Part shown: positions 1 to 4,543 of the stretch, one piece after another
How the letters are laid out: each line of letters begins with the position of its first letter
Numbering within the stretch: the stretch's first letter is position 1
Assembly: GCA_002773475.1 (NCBI GenBank)
Contig: PFBB01000018.1
Coordinates: 1 to 7,473 of the forward strand
DNA from: Candidatus Harrisonbacteria bacterium CG10_big_fil_rev_8_21_14_0_10_44_23
GTDB lineage: Bacteria; Patescibacteriota; Minisyncoccia; UBA6257; 1-14-0-10-44-23
Reading direction: 5' to 3'
Length of the DNA: 7,473 bases
The notes under the pieces: generated by a model
Seen by the model: only the letters and a program-made list of their open reading frames with translations
What the model was told of the DNA's origin: nothing
Database searches by the model: none
Program-made: the position numbers and the translations under genes

Positions 1-1155
1 AGAGCAATTGCCAACAACTCTGCAGTCTACGCCAACAAACCTTCCAACACAGAATTTTTAGAGGAGTGGTTGGCATTGATGAAATCAGGAACTGGTGAGA
101 GAGGAATCTTCAACCGAGGGAGTTTAAAAACTACTCTACCAAAGAGAAGACTGGAAAGACTTAAGAAGAACGAAAAACCACAATGGGGAACCAACCCTTG
201 CGGAGAAATAATTCTGAAGCCAAAACAATTTTGTAATTTGTCAGAGGTGGTGGCGAGGGCAAATGATACTGAAAAAAGTTTGTTGAGAAAAACTCGTTTA
301 GCAACTATCTTGGGAACTTATCAATCTTCTTTAACTAAGTTTTCTTATCTGTCTAAAGAGTGGAAAAATAATTGTGAGACGGAAAGACTCTTGGGAGTTT
401 CGGTAACTGGTCAATGGGATTCAAAAGTGGTTCGTGATCCAGAAGTTTTAGCCAAGATGCGAAAGGAAACAATTAGAGTAAATCGAATTTATGCAAAAAG
501 ATTTGGTATTCCAACTTCAACTGCAATTACGGCGGTGAAACCATCTGGAAATGTTTCACAAGTTGTGGACGCGGCAAGTGGAATGCACGCTCGGCACTCT
601 CAGTACTACATTCGAAGAATCAGAATTTCTGCCACCGACGCATTGTTTAAGATGCTAAAGGATCAAGGAGTCCCCTACTACCCAGAAGTTGGGCAAACCT
701 ATGAGTCGGCGACCACTTTCGTCTTGGAGTTCCCAGTGGCTGCGCCTAAAGGAGCTATATTTAAGGACGACCTAAACGCGAAAGATCAGCTTGAACACTG
801 GAAGATCGTGAAAGAAAACTACACTGAGCACAATCCATCTATTACTGTATCGGTTGGTGATAATGAGTGGCTAGATACGGCACACTGGCTTTATAAGAAT
901 TGGGAGATTATCGGAGGATTGTCCTTCCTGCCTAGAAACGACCACGTTTACCGCCTTGCCCCTTATGAAGAGATAAACAGGGAAAGGTACGAAGAGATGT
1001 TGAAATCGTTTGAGGGGATAGATTTTTCTAAGATCGTCGTATACGAAAAGAAGGATGAGACCGACGTGAAGAAGGAGATGGCTTGCGTGAGTGGAGTTTG
1101 TGAAATTGATGATGCGATGGCAAAAGAAGCCAACGAGAGCGTCAGCACTAGTTGA
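1..1155 (+). CDS. nrdJ: Adenosylcobalamin-dependent ribonucleoside-triphosphate reductase (class II), 3' part
   Basis: This enzyme reduces ribonucleotides to deoxyribonucleotides in the cytoplasm, using adenosylcobalamin to generate a transient thiyl radical. The reading frame is open from base 1, so the start lies outside the window; 384 residues are visible, roughly half of the about 740 residues of the Lactobacillus leichmannii type. The motif NPCGEI contains the candidate thiyl-radical cysteine (codon at 199-201), with the conserved Asn and Glu on either side. The KPSG segment followed by VVDAASG and YYIRRIR (about 538-627) is typical of the monomeric RTPR family. The C-terminal CVSGVC pair (codons at 1084 and 1099) matches the C-X4-C redox shuttle that re-reduces the active site. 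A TTG at 70 and the ATG at 79 are internal codons, not starts, because conserved-looking sequence continues upstream. The gene ends with TGA and is followed by a hairpin terminator. The family assignment is firm; the effector site and the start are not visible. Confidence 0.93.
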   Translation, partial: RAIANNSAVYANKPSNTEFLEEWLALMKSGTGERGIFNRGSLKTTLPKRRLERLKKNEKPQWGTNPCGEIILKPKQFCNLSEVVARANDTEKSLLRKTRLATILGTYQSSLTKFSYLSKEWKNNCETERLLGVSVTGQWDSKVVRDPEVLAKMRKETIRVNRIYAKRFGIPTSTAITAVKPSGNVSQVVDAASGMHARHSQYYIRRIRISATDALFKMLKDQGVPYYPEVGQTYESATTFVLEFPVAAPKGAIFKDDLNAKDQLEHWKIVKENYTEHNPSITVSVGDNEWLDTAHWLYKNWEIIGGLSFLPRNDHVYRLAPYEEINRERYEEMLKSFEGIDFSKIVVYEKKDETDVKKEMACVSGVCEIDDAMAKEANESVSTS

Positions 1156-1192
1156 TGTAAGAGGTCAGAGAGGCTTCATCGCCTTTCTAGAT

Positions 1193-1222
1193 AAGCGCCT
1201 CACGGGATATGGGGCGCTTTTT
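1193..1222 (+). terminator. Rho-independent terminator after nrdJ
   Basis: AAGCGCC (1193-1199) pairs perfectly with GGCGCTT (1213-1219) around a 13-base loop, and the T run continues to 1222. It lies 38 bases after the nrdJ stop codon. A smaller hairpin with one G-U pair (GAGAGGC 1168-1174 with GCCTTTC 1181-1187) lies just before it and may add to the 3'-end structure. Confidence 0.7.
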
Positions 1223-1429
1223 GATTTGTGCATTTCAGGGTTTAAGATTCCCTCTCGTTTATATTGAGTCTTCCTAGTAAGATTGCTCTAGAGCTTGCTC
1301 TAGAATTAGCTCTAGAGCAAGCAAAATGAGAGACACTCCGCTTTATGAGATTGTTTTGTGTTCTCAATAGATCTGCCGCAGGCGGGTGAAAATTGAACCC
1401 GATGTAGTCGTTTCCCCCCCAAGAATACT
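1223..1429. other. Convergent intergenic region, no gene seen
   Basis: Together with its flanking terminators this is a 312-base gene-free gap between nrdJ (+) and tRNA-Arg (-). I see no open frame with coding character. It holds the 12-bp-period palindromic repeat listed separately, a GC-rich segment CTGCCGCAGGCGG (1373-1385) whose GCAGGCGG core recurs at 1605-1612, a short inverted repeat CGGGT/ACCCG (about 1383-1401), and a run of seven C residues (1414-1420). Confidence 0.6.
1283..1322. repeat. Palindromic 12-bp-period repeat with GCTCTAGA core
   Basis: The octamer GCTCTAGA occurs three times at exact 12-bp spacing (1285-1292, 1297-1304, 1309-1316). The last two copies lie inside a perfect 12-bp inverted repeat: GCTTGCTCTAGA (1293-1304) and TCTAGAGCAAGC (1311-1322), with a 6-base loop ATTAGC. 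The first copy can pair with the last arm instead, so alternative hairpins exist. There is no T tract, so a terminator role is doubtful. Possible roles are protein-binding operators, an RNA-stability hairpin, or a slippage-expanded palindrome. Confidence 0.85.
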
Positions 1430-1466
1430 AAACAAAAAACACCACCCAATGGGGTGTTTTTTGTTT
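1430..1466 (-). terminator. Strong terminator of tRNA-Arg, able to work in both directions
   Basis: AAACAAAAAACACC (1430-1443) and GGTGTTTTTTGTTT (1453-1466) form a perfect 14-bp stem with a 9-base loop. Read on the minus strand it directly follows tRNA-Arg (3' end at 1468) and provides a GC-rich stem top followed by a T-rich run. Because the stem base is A on one side and T on the other, it could also stop plus-strand transcription reading through from nrdJ. Confidence 0.88.
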
Positions 1467-1467
1467 G

Positions 1468-1539
1468 TGTCCCTGCTAGGAATCGAACCCAGATCTACTC
1501 CTTAGAAGGGAGTCGTTCTATCCGTTGAACTACAGGGAC
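1468..1539 (-). tRNA. trnR: tRNA-Arg (anticodon UCU)
   Basis: Read on the minus strand, the 72-base sequence folds as a full cloverleaf. The acceptor GTCCCTG pairs with CAGGGAC, the D stem is GTTC/GAAC, the anticodon stem ACTCC/GGAGT carries loop CTTCTAA with anticodon TCT, and the T arm is CTGGG-TTCGATT-CCTAG with one G-U pair. The discriminator base is A. CCA is not encoded (ACA follows the acceptor stem), so a CCA-adding enzyme is needed. The tRNA reads AGA codons. No clear promoter of its own is visible, so it may be co-transcribed with tRNA-Pro upstream. Confidence 0.96.
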
Positions 1540-1552
1540 GTGGCTTGTCGGA

Positions 1553-1608
1553 CTGCCCCGCGTATGTCTCACGTGCTGTAGTAAAGACTTCGCCTTACTA
1601 CCGGGCAG
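1553..1608. repeat. Nested palindromic element between the two tRNAs
   Basis: GTAGTAA (1578-1584) and TTACTAC (1595-1601) form a perfect 7-bp stem around a loop containing CTTCG. Outside this, CTGCCC (1553-1558) pairs with GGGCAG (1603-1608). The result is a two-tier hairpin that begins inside the remnant tRNA-Pro end. The GCAGGCGG that follows (1605-1612) recurs at 1378-1385. It could be a REP- or MITE-like intergenic repeat; genome-wide copy number cannot be judged from here. Confidence 0.6.
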
Positions 1609-1642
1609 GCGGCAATCTTTCGATTTCCCAACATTTCAAGAC

Positions 1643-1677
1643 TAGCAAAACATCACCCAACGGGTAATTTCTTGCTA
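1643..1677 (-). terminator. Imperfect hairpin, probable terminator after tRNA-Pro
   Basis: TAGCAA (1643-1648) pairs with TTGCTA (1672-1677) at the base, and ACCC (1655-1658) pairs with GGGT (1662-1665) at the top, with internal mismatches between. On the minus strand it starts 3 bases after the tRNA-Pro discriminator and has four T residues in the descending arm. Its core, AAAACATCACCCAACGGG on the plus strand, closely resembles AAAACACCACCCAATGGG in the tRNA-Arg terminator, which supports a common origin. Confidence 0.5.
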
Positions 1678-1680
1678 ATG

Positions 1681-1751
1681 TCGGACTGCCGGGAATCGAA
1701 CCCGGACCGCATGTACCCAAAACATGCATACTACCACTATACGACAGTCCG
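1681..1751 (-). tRNA. trnP: tRNA-Pro (anticodon UGG)
   Basis: The minus-strand sequence is 71 bases long. The acceptor CGGACTG pairs with CAGTCCG, the anticodon stem CATGT/ACATG carries loop TTTGGGT with anticodon TGG followed by G37, as expected for proline tRNAs, and the T arm is CCGGG-TTCGATT-CCCGG. The discriminator is A and no CCA is encoded. The D stem contains two G-U pairs. The gene lies 53 bases downstream of the minus-strand membrane-protein gene, with a possible promoter in between. Confidence 0.95.
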
Positions 1752-1761
1752 TTTTATAGAA

Positions 1762-1767
1762 ATCATA
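1762..1767 (-). promoter_or_regulatory. Possible -10 box for tRNA-Pro
   Basis: On the minus strand TATGAT (1767 down to 1762) lies 10 bases before the tRNA-Pro 5' end, a fitting distance for transcription starting a few bases upstream of the mature tRNA. No convincing -35 box is seen at 16-18 bp spacing (TTTATC/CTTTAT at best), so this is tentative. Confidence 0.4.
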
Positions 1768-1787
1768 CTAACACTCCAACGCCGATA

Positions 1788-1803
1788 AAGCGAGTGGACG
1801 CTT
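1788..1803 (-). terminator. Weak hairpin after the membrane-protein gene
   Basis: Just past the stop codon at 1805-1807, AAGCG and CGCTT form a 5-bp stem with a 6-base loop (plus-strand 1788-1792 and 1799-1803). On the minus strand it is followed only by TAT, so it is at best a weak terminator; some transcripts may read on into tRNA-Pro. Confidence 0.3.
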
Positions 1804-1804
1804 A

Positions 1805-2413
1805 TTAAATCTCGATAACAACGTCAAAGTTCTTGAGAGAGTCGACAAACTCTTTTGTGAGACGATTGATCTCTTTCGCGTCTTTGTTGAGGTTTTCGAC
1901 GATGGTGGCGATGGTCTTGTCATCAACCTCCTGACCGCCGAATTTGGTCTTTAGACTGGTCATTAATTGTTCCATGAGGTTGTTGTAAGGAATAATGCGA
2001 CTGACGGCGGCTACTTGAGCACTGACTGCCTGCAGGGCTTCTTGTCGAGCGGTGCGAGACTCAATTTGATTTATAGATCTAGCCATTATTTCCATTTCTC
2101 CAGCCAGTTCGGCGGCTAATACCTCTCTTTCGGAGGATAACGAGAGCTCTTTAGAGGTTAGGTCGATGGCGTCTTGAATCTCCCCTTCTCTTTCGTAGCG
2201 GGCGATTAAGGAAATGTTTTCAACTGATTGATTGATTGAGGTGGCTAATTCCTGGGCGATCCCGGACGCGGTTTTTCTGGATTGATAGAATTCCTGAGGA
2301 ACAACAACGGGGCTCGGTTGAAGATAAACGACAGCTAAGCCGATGACGGGAATAGCAACAATCAAGGTTACTAGAACGGTAATTATTCGTTTTGAGATCT
2401 TACTCATTGCCAT
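1805..2413 (-). CDS. Membrane-anchored helical protein of unknown function
   Basis: I do not recognise a named family. The 202-residue product starts with a short basic stretch (KISKR) followed by one hydrophobic segment at about residues 9-31, best read as an uncleaved N-terminal membrane anchor because no good signal-peptidase site follows. The remaining about 165 residues are charged, alanine- and glutamate-rich and probably almost entirely helical, with likely coiled-coil stretches at about 48-135 and 165-195; they would face outside the cytoplasm. There are no cysteines and no obvious catalytic motif. The chosen start is the ATG at 2413; a second ATG two codons later (2407) is equally possible, and neither has a Shine-Dalgarno sequence. 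A good promoter lies directly upstream and implies a leader of only about 9 bases. The gene is divergent from tRNA-Gly and co-directional with tRNA-Pro and tRNA-Arg. The coding call is strong because of the long frame, coherent composition and promoter; the function is unknown. Confidence 0.82.
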   Translation of the reverse strand: MAMSKISKRIITVLVTLIVAIPVIGLAVVYLQPSPVVVPQEFYQSRKTASGIAQELATSINQSVENISLIARYEREGEIQDAIDLTSKELSLSSEREVLAAELAGEMEIMARSINQIESRTARQEALQAVSAQVAAVSRIIPYNNLMEQLMTSLKTKFGGQEVDDKTIATIVENLNKDAKEINRLTKEFVDSLKNFDVVIEI

Positions 2414-2428
2414 AAATTATGTATCAGT

Positions 2429-2456
2429 AGTATATGGAAGCAGGAAAAATAATCAA
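2429..2456 (-). promoter_or_regulatory. Sigma70-type promoter of the membrane-protein gene
   Basis: On the minus strand, -35 TTGATT (2456-2451) and -10 TATACT (2434-2429) are separated by 16 bp. The start codon follows the -10 box by 15 bases, so the transcript would begin about 9 bases before the ATG and be nearly leaderless, which agrees with the missing Shine-Dalgarno sequence. Confidence 0.65.
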
Positions 2457-2471
2457 GGGGAGGGCTAATTG

Positions 2472-2500
2472 TTGAATTTTTTTGCTTTCGGCTTTAAACT
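2472..2500 (+). promoter_or_regulatory. Promoter of tRNA-Gly
   Basis: -35 TTGAAT (2472-2477) and -10 TAAACT (2495-2500) have exactly 17 bp spacing, each matching the consensus at four of six positions. The mature tRNA begins 11 bases after the -10 box. The -35 box lies 15 bp from the oppositely oriented promoter of the membrane-protein gene. Confidence 0.55.
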
Positions 2501-2510
2501 ACATAAACGT

Positions 2511-2581
2511 GCGGGTGTAGTATAGTGGTAGTACGGGACCCTTCCAAGGTCCAGGTACGGGTTCGATTCCCGTCACCCGCT
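2511..2581 (+). tRNA. trnG: tRNA-Gly (anticodon UCC)
   Basis: The sequence is 71 bases long. The acceptor GCGGGTG pairs with CACCCGC, the anticodon stem GGACC/GGTCC carries loop CTTCCAA with anticodon TCC, and the T arm is ACGGG-TTCGATT-CCCGT. The discriminator is U, as usual for bacterial glycine tRNAs. No CCA is encoded. It reads GGA and GGG codons. The sigma-factor gene starts 74 bases downstream with no strong terminator between, so some co-transcription is possible. Confidence 0.96.
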
Positions 2582-2590
2582 CATAAATAA

Positions 2591-2603
2591 GTCCATTGTG
2601 GAC
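2591..2603 (+). other. Short hairpin downstream of tRNA-Gly
   Basis: GTCCA (2591-2595) and TGGAC (2599-2603) form a 5-bp stem with a 3-base loop, followed by an A-rich rather than T-rich stretch. It is not a standard terminator. It could mark the processed tRNA 3' trailer or be an operator in the sigma-factor leader. I see no convincing promoter for the sigma-factor gene between 2582 and 2655. Confidence 0.3.
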
Positions 2604-2655
2604 AAATATAAACAAACGTGTCGATAGTAACTAAAACGGCAGTAATTCGTTTCCT

Positions 2656-3189
2656 ATGTTAGAGGGCGAGATTGACATAATTGAACTGGCTAAGAAGGGT
2701 GATCAAGACGCGTTTGCGACTCTATATGACCACTATCACACGCCAATCTATCGATTTGTAGTGCTTAAGGTCTCTTTAAGGCACGAAGCCGAGGATTTGG
2801 CGCATGAGGTCTTTCTGAGCGCATGGCGTAATTTACCCCGCTTTAAGAGCCGCGGGTTCCCCTTTTCTAGTTGGTTGTATAAAATCGCTAGAAATCGAGT
2901 GATTGACTATTATCGAACGGCAAAGCCAAAGGTCGACCTAGAAGACATTCCGCAAGGATTAACTCAGGACGACGTGGACCATGAGGCCGATCTCAATCTA
3001 GATTTCGATCTAAAGAGGGTAAAGGCAGCGATGCAAACTCTCAGCCCAGATCAGCAAGACGTTTTAATTCTCCGTTACGTTGAAGATTATTCTCCAAAGG
3101 AGATATCGAAAATACTAAAGAAAAAAGAAGGAACAATAAGAATCATTCAACATAGAGCAATTAAAGCGTTAAAGGAAAAAATATCATGA
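2656..3189 (+). CDS. RNA polymerase sigma factor, ECF (sigma-70) family
   Basis: This group IV sigma factor would direct RNA polymerase to a small set of promoters, normally in response to an envelope or stress signal. Its 177 residues match the family length. Region 2 spans about residues 16-88: the DAFATLYDHY start, the core-binding segment EAEDLAHEVFLSAWRN, and the -10-recognition segment SSWLYKIARNRVIDYYR. An acidic linker (about 93-117) leads to region 4 (about 120-176), with LSPDQQDVLILRYVEDYS followed by a helix-turn-helix ending in GTIRIIQHRAIKALK, the usual -35-binding helix. No region 1.1 or 3 is present. The ATG at 2656 lacks a Shine-Dalgarno sequence but is the only suitable start before region 2. 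The TGA stop overlaps the ATG of the next gene (ATGA), indicating translational coupling. Such pairing usually means the next gene encodes the anti-sigma factor. The family call is firm; the signal and regulon are unknown. Confidence 0.93.
   Translation: MLEGEIDIIELAKKGDQDAFATLYDHYHTPIYRFVVLKVSLRHEAEDLAHEVFLSAWRNLPRFKSRGFPFSSWLYKIARNRVIDYYRTAKPKVDLEDIPQGLTQDDVDHEADLNLDFDLKRVKAAMQTLSPDQQDVLILRYVEDYSPKEISKILKKKEGTIRIIQHRAIKALKEKIS
3171..3176 (+). promoter_or_regulatory. Ribosome binding site of the overlapping membrane-protein gene
   Basis: AAAGGA lies 9 bases before the ATG at 3186, inside the 3' end of the sigma-factor gene. It is one of the few recognisable Shine-Dalgarno sequences in the window. 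It supports the overlapping start and allows independent as well as coupled initiation. Confidence 0.55.
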
Positions 3190-3554
3190 AAGAACAAGAC
3201 CTAATACAGACCCTAAAGAAGATGCAACGCATTAGCCCGGATACGGGATATGCGCGGACTTCTCTCGCACAAATTTTGCGCACCAACCAATCTTCTAATT
3301 GGATATTTAGTAACGCTTTGGTGAAGATGGCGGTGGGGATATCGGCAATGGCCCTAGTGGTTGTTGTGAGCGTGCTGCAGGTGGCGGGTCCAAGCGATGC
3401 GAAAATGGCATCGTTAGACGATGCATCTTTAATCGCTGAGCTAGATAGTAAGGACTTCCAAATTGAATTAAAAGAGGCGCATTACTTTAACCAATCAGCT
3501 GAGCGAGTCGCTATGGCTTTAGACGAAGTGGTTGAGTATCCTGAGAAGAATTAG
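3186..3554 (+). CDS. Small single-pass membrane protein, probable anti-sigma factor
   Basis: The 122-residue protein has a cytoplasmic-type N-terminal part (about 1-42, with helical segments), one membrane helix (about 44-67, rich in Val, Ala and Met), and a short acidic outer tail (about 68-122). The size, topology and 4-bp overlap with the ECF sigma gene fit a transmembrane anti-sigma factor that holds the sigma factor at the membrane until a signal leads to its release or proteolysis. This is inferred from context: the sequence shows no zinc-binding anti-sigma motif (HxxxCxxC) and contains no cysteine at all, and I cannot align it to a named family. The N-terminal stretch is shorter than a classical anti-sigma domain. 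The stop TAG is followed immediately by the ATG of the next gene, so the three genes are almost certainly one operon. The membrane topology is well supported; the anti-sigma role is moderately likely. Confidence 0.8.
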   Translation: MKEQDLIQTLKKMQRISPDTGYARTSLAQILRTNQSSNWIFSNALVKMAVGISAMALVVVVSVLQVAGPSDAKMASLDDASLIAELDSKDFQIELKEAHYFNQSAERVAMALDEVVEYPEKN

Positions 3555-4466
3555 ATGATCAAAAAGATTTTTTTAATTATTTTCCTTGGCATCATCCTGC
3601 TGGGCGCGGGTTTTTTGCCGGTTTCGGCTCAAGAGATTGCCACTAGCACCGATGATGTAGTTGGTGTTGAATCTGGTGATTTAACCGTCAAAAAAGACCT
3701 AATTGAAAAGGTCTTACTTATTACTCACCTTGAGATAGATGAGCTCAAGAGTAATTTAAAAGAATACAGAAGTTACAATCTTTCGCAGGATTTAAAGATA
3801 GTTTATGAGAATTTTAATTCTCATCTAAAACAAGCTGAGGACGATTTAGATAAATACAGCAAAGAAGTCGAGGTGGTGCAAACAACTGAAGAGATTAGGG
3901 ACTTAGCTCATAAAATCAAATCTTGGCGGACTTTTATTTACGACCCAATCAACCAAGAGCTTTTTAACTTTATTTCGTTACTACGAGTTGACCGAGCTTT
4001 AGAAACAGCACTTTCGCGTTTAGATAAGGTTGGATCTGACCTACGGGAGATTGAACCGAAAATTAAAAATGAAGACAGCCTAAAACAATTAGAGGCCGAG
4101 CTACTCTCTGCTCAAGCCAACCTAGAAGTGGCGAAGGAAAGCTATGCGAAGGCGAAGGCTTTAACAATTAGAAGATCTGAGGCAATCTTTCCGATTGAGA
4201 ACGTGGATATTAATAATGAAAATATTGTCCCAGAGGAAGATGTTTCCACTGGGAATATAATCGGCGACATAATTAGCTCAATCGGGGATAAAATTAGATA
4301 TATTTTTACTCCGAACAAATCCTTAAATGATTTAGCGGGGGCGGTAATCAATGACAATGATTTAGAGGGAGAAGACTTTGATTCTTTGTTGCGCCAAGTT
4401 CTAACCAGAGTAAAAACAGCTTACTCACGCTTTATTCGTATGAGTGAGATTATTCGTGCGATCTAA
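3555..4466 (+). CDS. Secreted coiled-coil protein of the sigma-factor operon
   Basis: The 303-residue product begins with a classical signal peptide: basic MIKK, a hydrophobic core at about residues 5-20, and a cleavage site after VSA near residue 25. The mature part is helical and strongly charged. A long region at about 45-205 has heptad-like spacing of Leu/Ile with Glu/Lys, consistent with coiled coil. A less ordered acidic segment at about 212-232 separates it from a C-terminal helical part (about 235-303). There is no cysteine, no enzyme motif and no further membrane helix, so the protein should be exported. The ATG directly abuts the preceding stop codon (TAGATG), with a weak GAGAAG six bases upstream; expression is probably coupled to the membrane protein. 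It could be the sensor or ligand that controls the anti-sigma protein, or an envelope component made under sigma control. I do not recognise a named family. Confidence 0.85.
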   Translation: MIKKIFLIIFLGIILLGAGFLPVSAQEIATSTDDVVGVESGDLTVKKDLIEKVLLITHLEIDELKSNLKEYRSYNLSQDLKIVYENFNSHLKQAEDDLDKYSKEVEVVQTTEEIRDLAHKIKSWRTFIYDPINQELFNFISLLRVDRALETALSRLDKVGSDLREIEPKIKNEDSLKQLEAELLSAQANLEVAKESYAKAKALTIRRSEAIFPIENVDINNENIVPEEDVSTGNIIGDIISSIGDKIRYIFTPNKSLNDLAGAVINDNDLEGEDFDSLLRQVLTRVKTAYSRFIRMSEIIRAI

Positions 4467-4468
4467 GT

Positions 4469-4494
4469 TCTAGATAGCCACCGGCTAGATTTTT
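4469..4494 (+). terminator. Weak terminator after the sigma-factor operon
   Basis: TAGCC (4475-4479) and GGCTA (4483-4487) form a 5-bp hairpin with a 3-base loop, followed by GA and five T residues. An alternative stem, TCTAG (4469-4473) with CTAGA (4485-4489), competes for the same bases. The hairpin overlaps the -35 region of the next promoter. It is short, so readthrough into ftsH is likely. Confidence 0.4.
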
Positions 4495-4514
4495 ATTGCT
4501 TAGGTGCGTATAAT
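4486..4514 (+). promoter_or_regulatory. Promoter of ftsH
   Basis: A perfect -10 box TATAAT (4509-4514) has a weak -35 TAGATT (4486-4491) at 17 bp spacing. Transcription would start near 4521, giving a leader of about 23 bases before the ATG at 4544. It indicates that ftsH can be expressed independently of the upstream operon. Confidence 0.6.
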
Positions 4515-4543
4515 GTTTAAGATTGTAATTATCTTCAAATACA

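Larger units (their letters stand above)
1546..1690 (-). repeat. Direct repeat of the tRNA-Pro 3' end flanking a hairpin-rich spacer
   Basis: The 12-mer TGTCGGACTGCC occurs at 1546-1557 and again at 1679-1690, 133 bp apart. The second copy is the 3' end of the tRNA-Pro gene plus its first downstream bases (minus-strand reading GGCAGTCCGACA). The first copy is an isolated remnant just upstream of tRNA-Arg. This layout resembles the direct repeats left by integration at a tRNA 3' end, or a partial tRNA duplication. No integrase is visible, and the enclosed segment is far too short to be a coding mobile element. Confidence 0.7.

Noticed and set aside
963..1148. Minus-strand open frame of 61 codons inside nrdJ
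   Set aside because: It lies fully antisense to the conserved C-terminal part of nrdJ, has a low-complexity Ser-rich translation and no start signals; it is a shadow of the real gene.
1283..1322. CRISPR-like array
   Set aside because: The 8-bp units with 4-bp spacers are far too short, and no cas genes are in the window.
1383..1405. Possible degenerate tRNA T-arm (CGGGTTCAATT on the minus strand)
   Set aside because: Only a CGGGT/ACCCG stem with a 9-base loop is present; no acceptor, D or anticodon arm can be built around it.
1156..1467. Riboswitch, for example cobalamin-type, near the B12-dependent reductase
   Set aside because: The region is downstream of nrdJ, and no B12-box-like sequence is visible; the true 5' leader is outside the window.
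2596..2628. Promoter for the sigma-factor gene (TTGTGG with a downstream -10, or an ECF-type GGAC/CGTG pair)
   Set aside because: No -10 box falls at a suitable distance and the ECF-like pair has wrong spacing, so no autoregulated promoter can be supported.
4142..4357. Minus-strand open frame of 71 codons inside the secreted coiled-coil gene
   Set aside because: It is antisense to a convincing exported-protein gene, with no promoter, no Shine-Dalgarno sequence and no recognisable domain.
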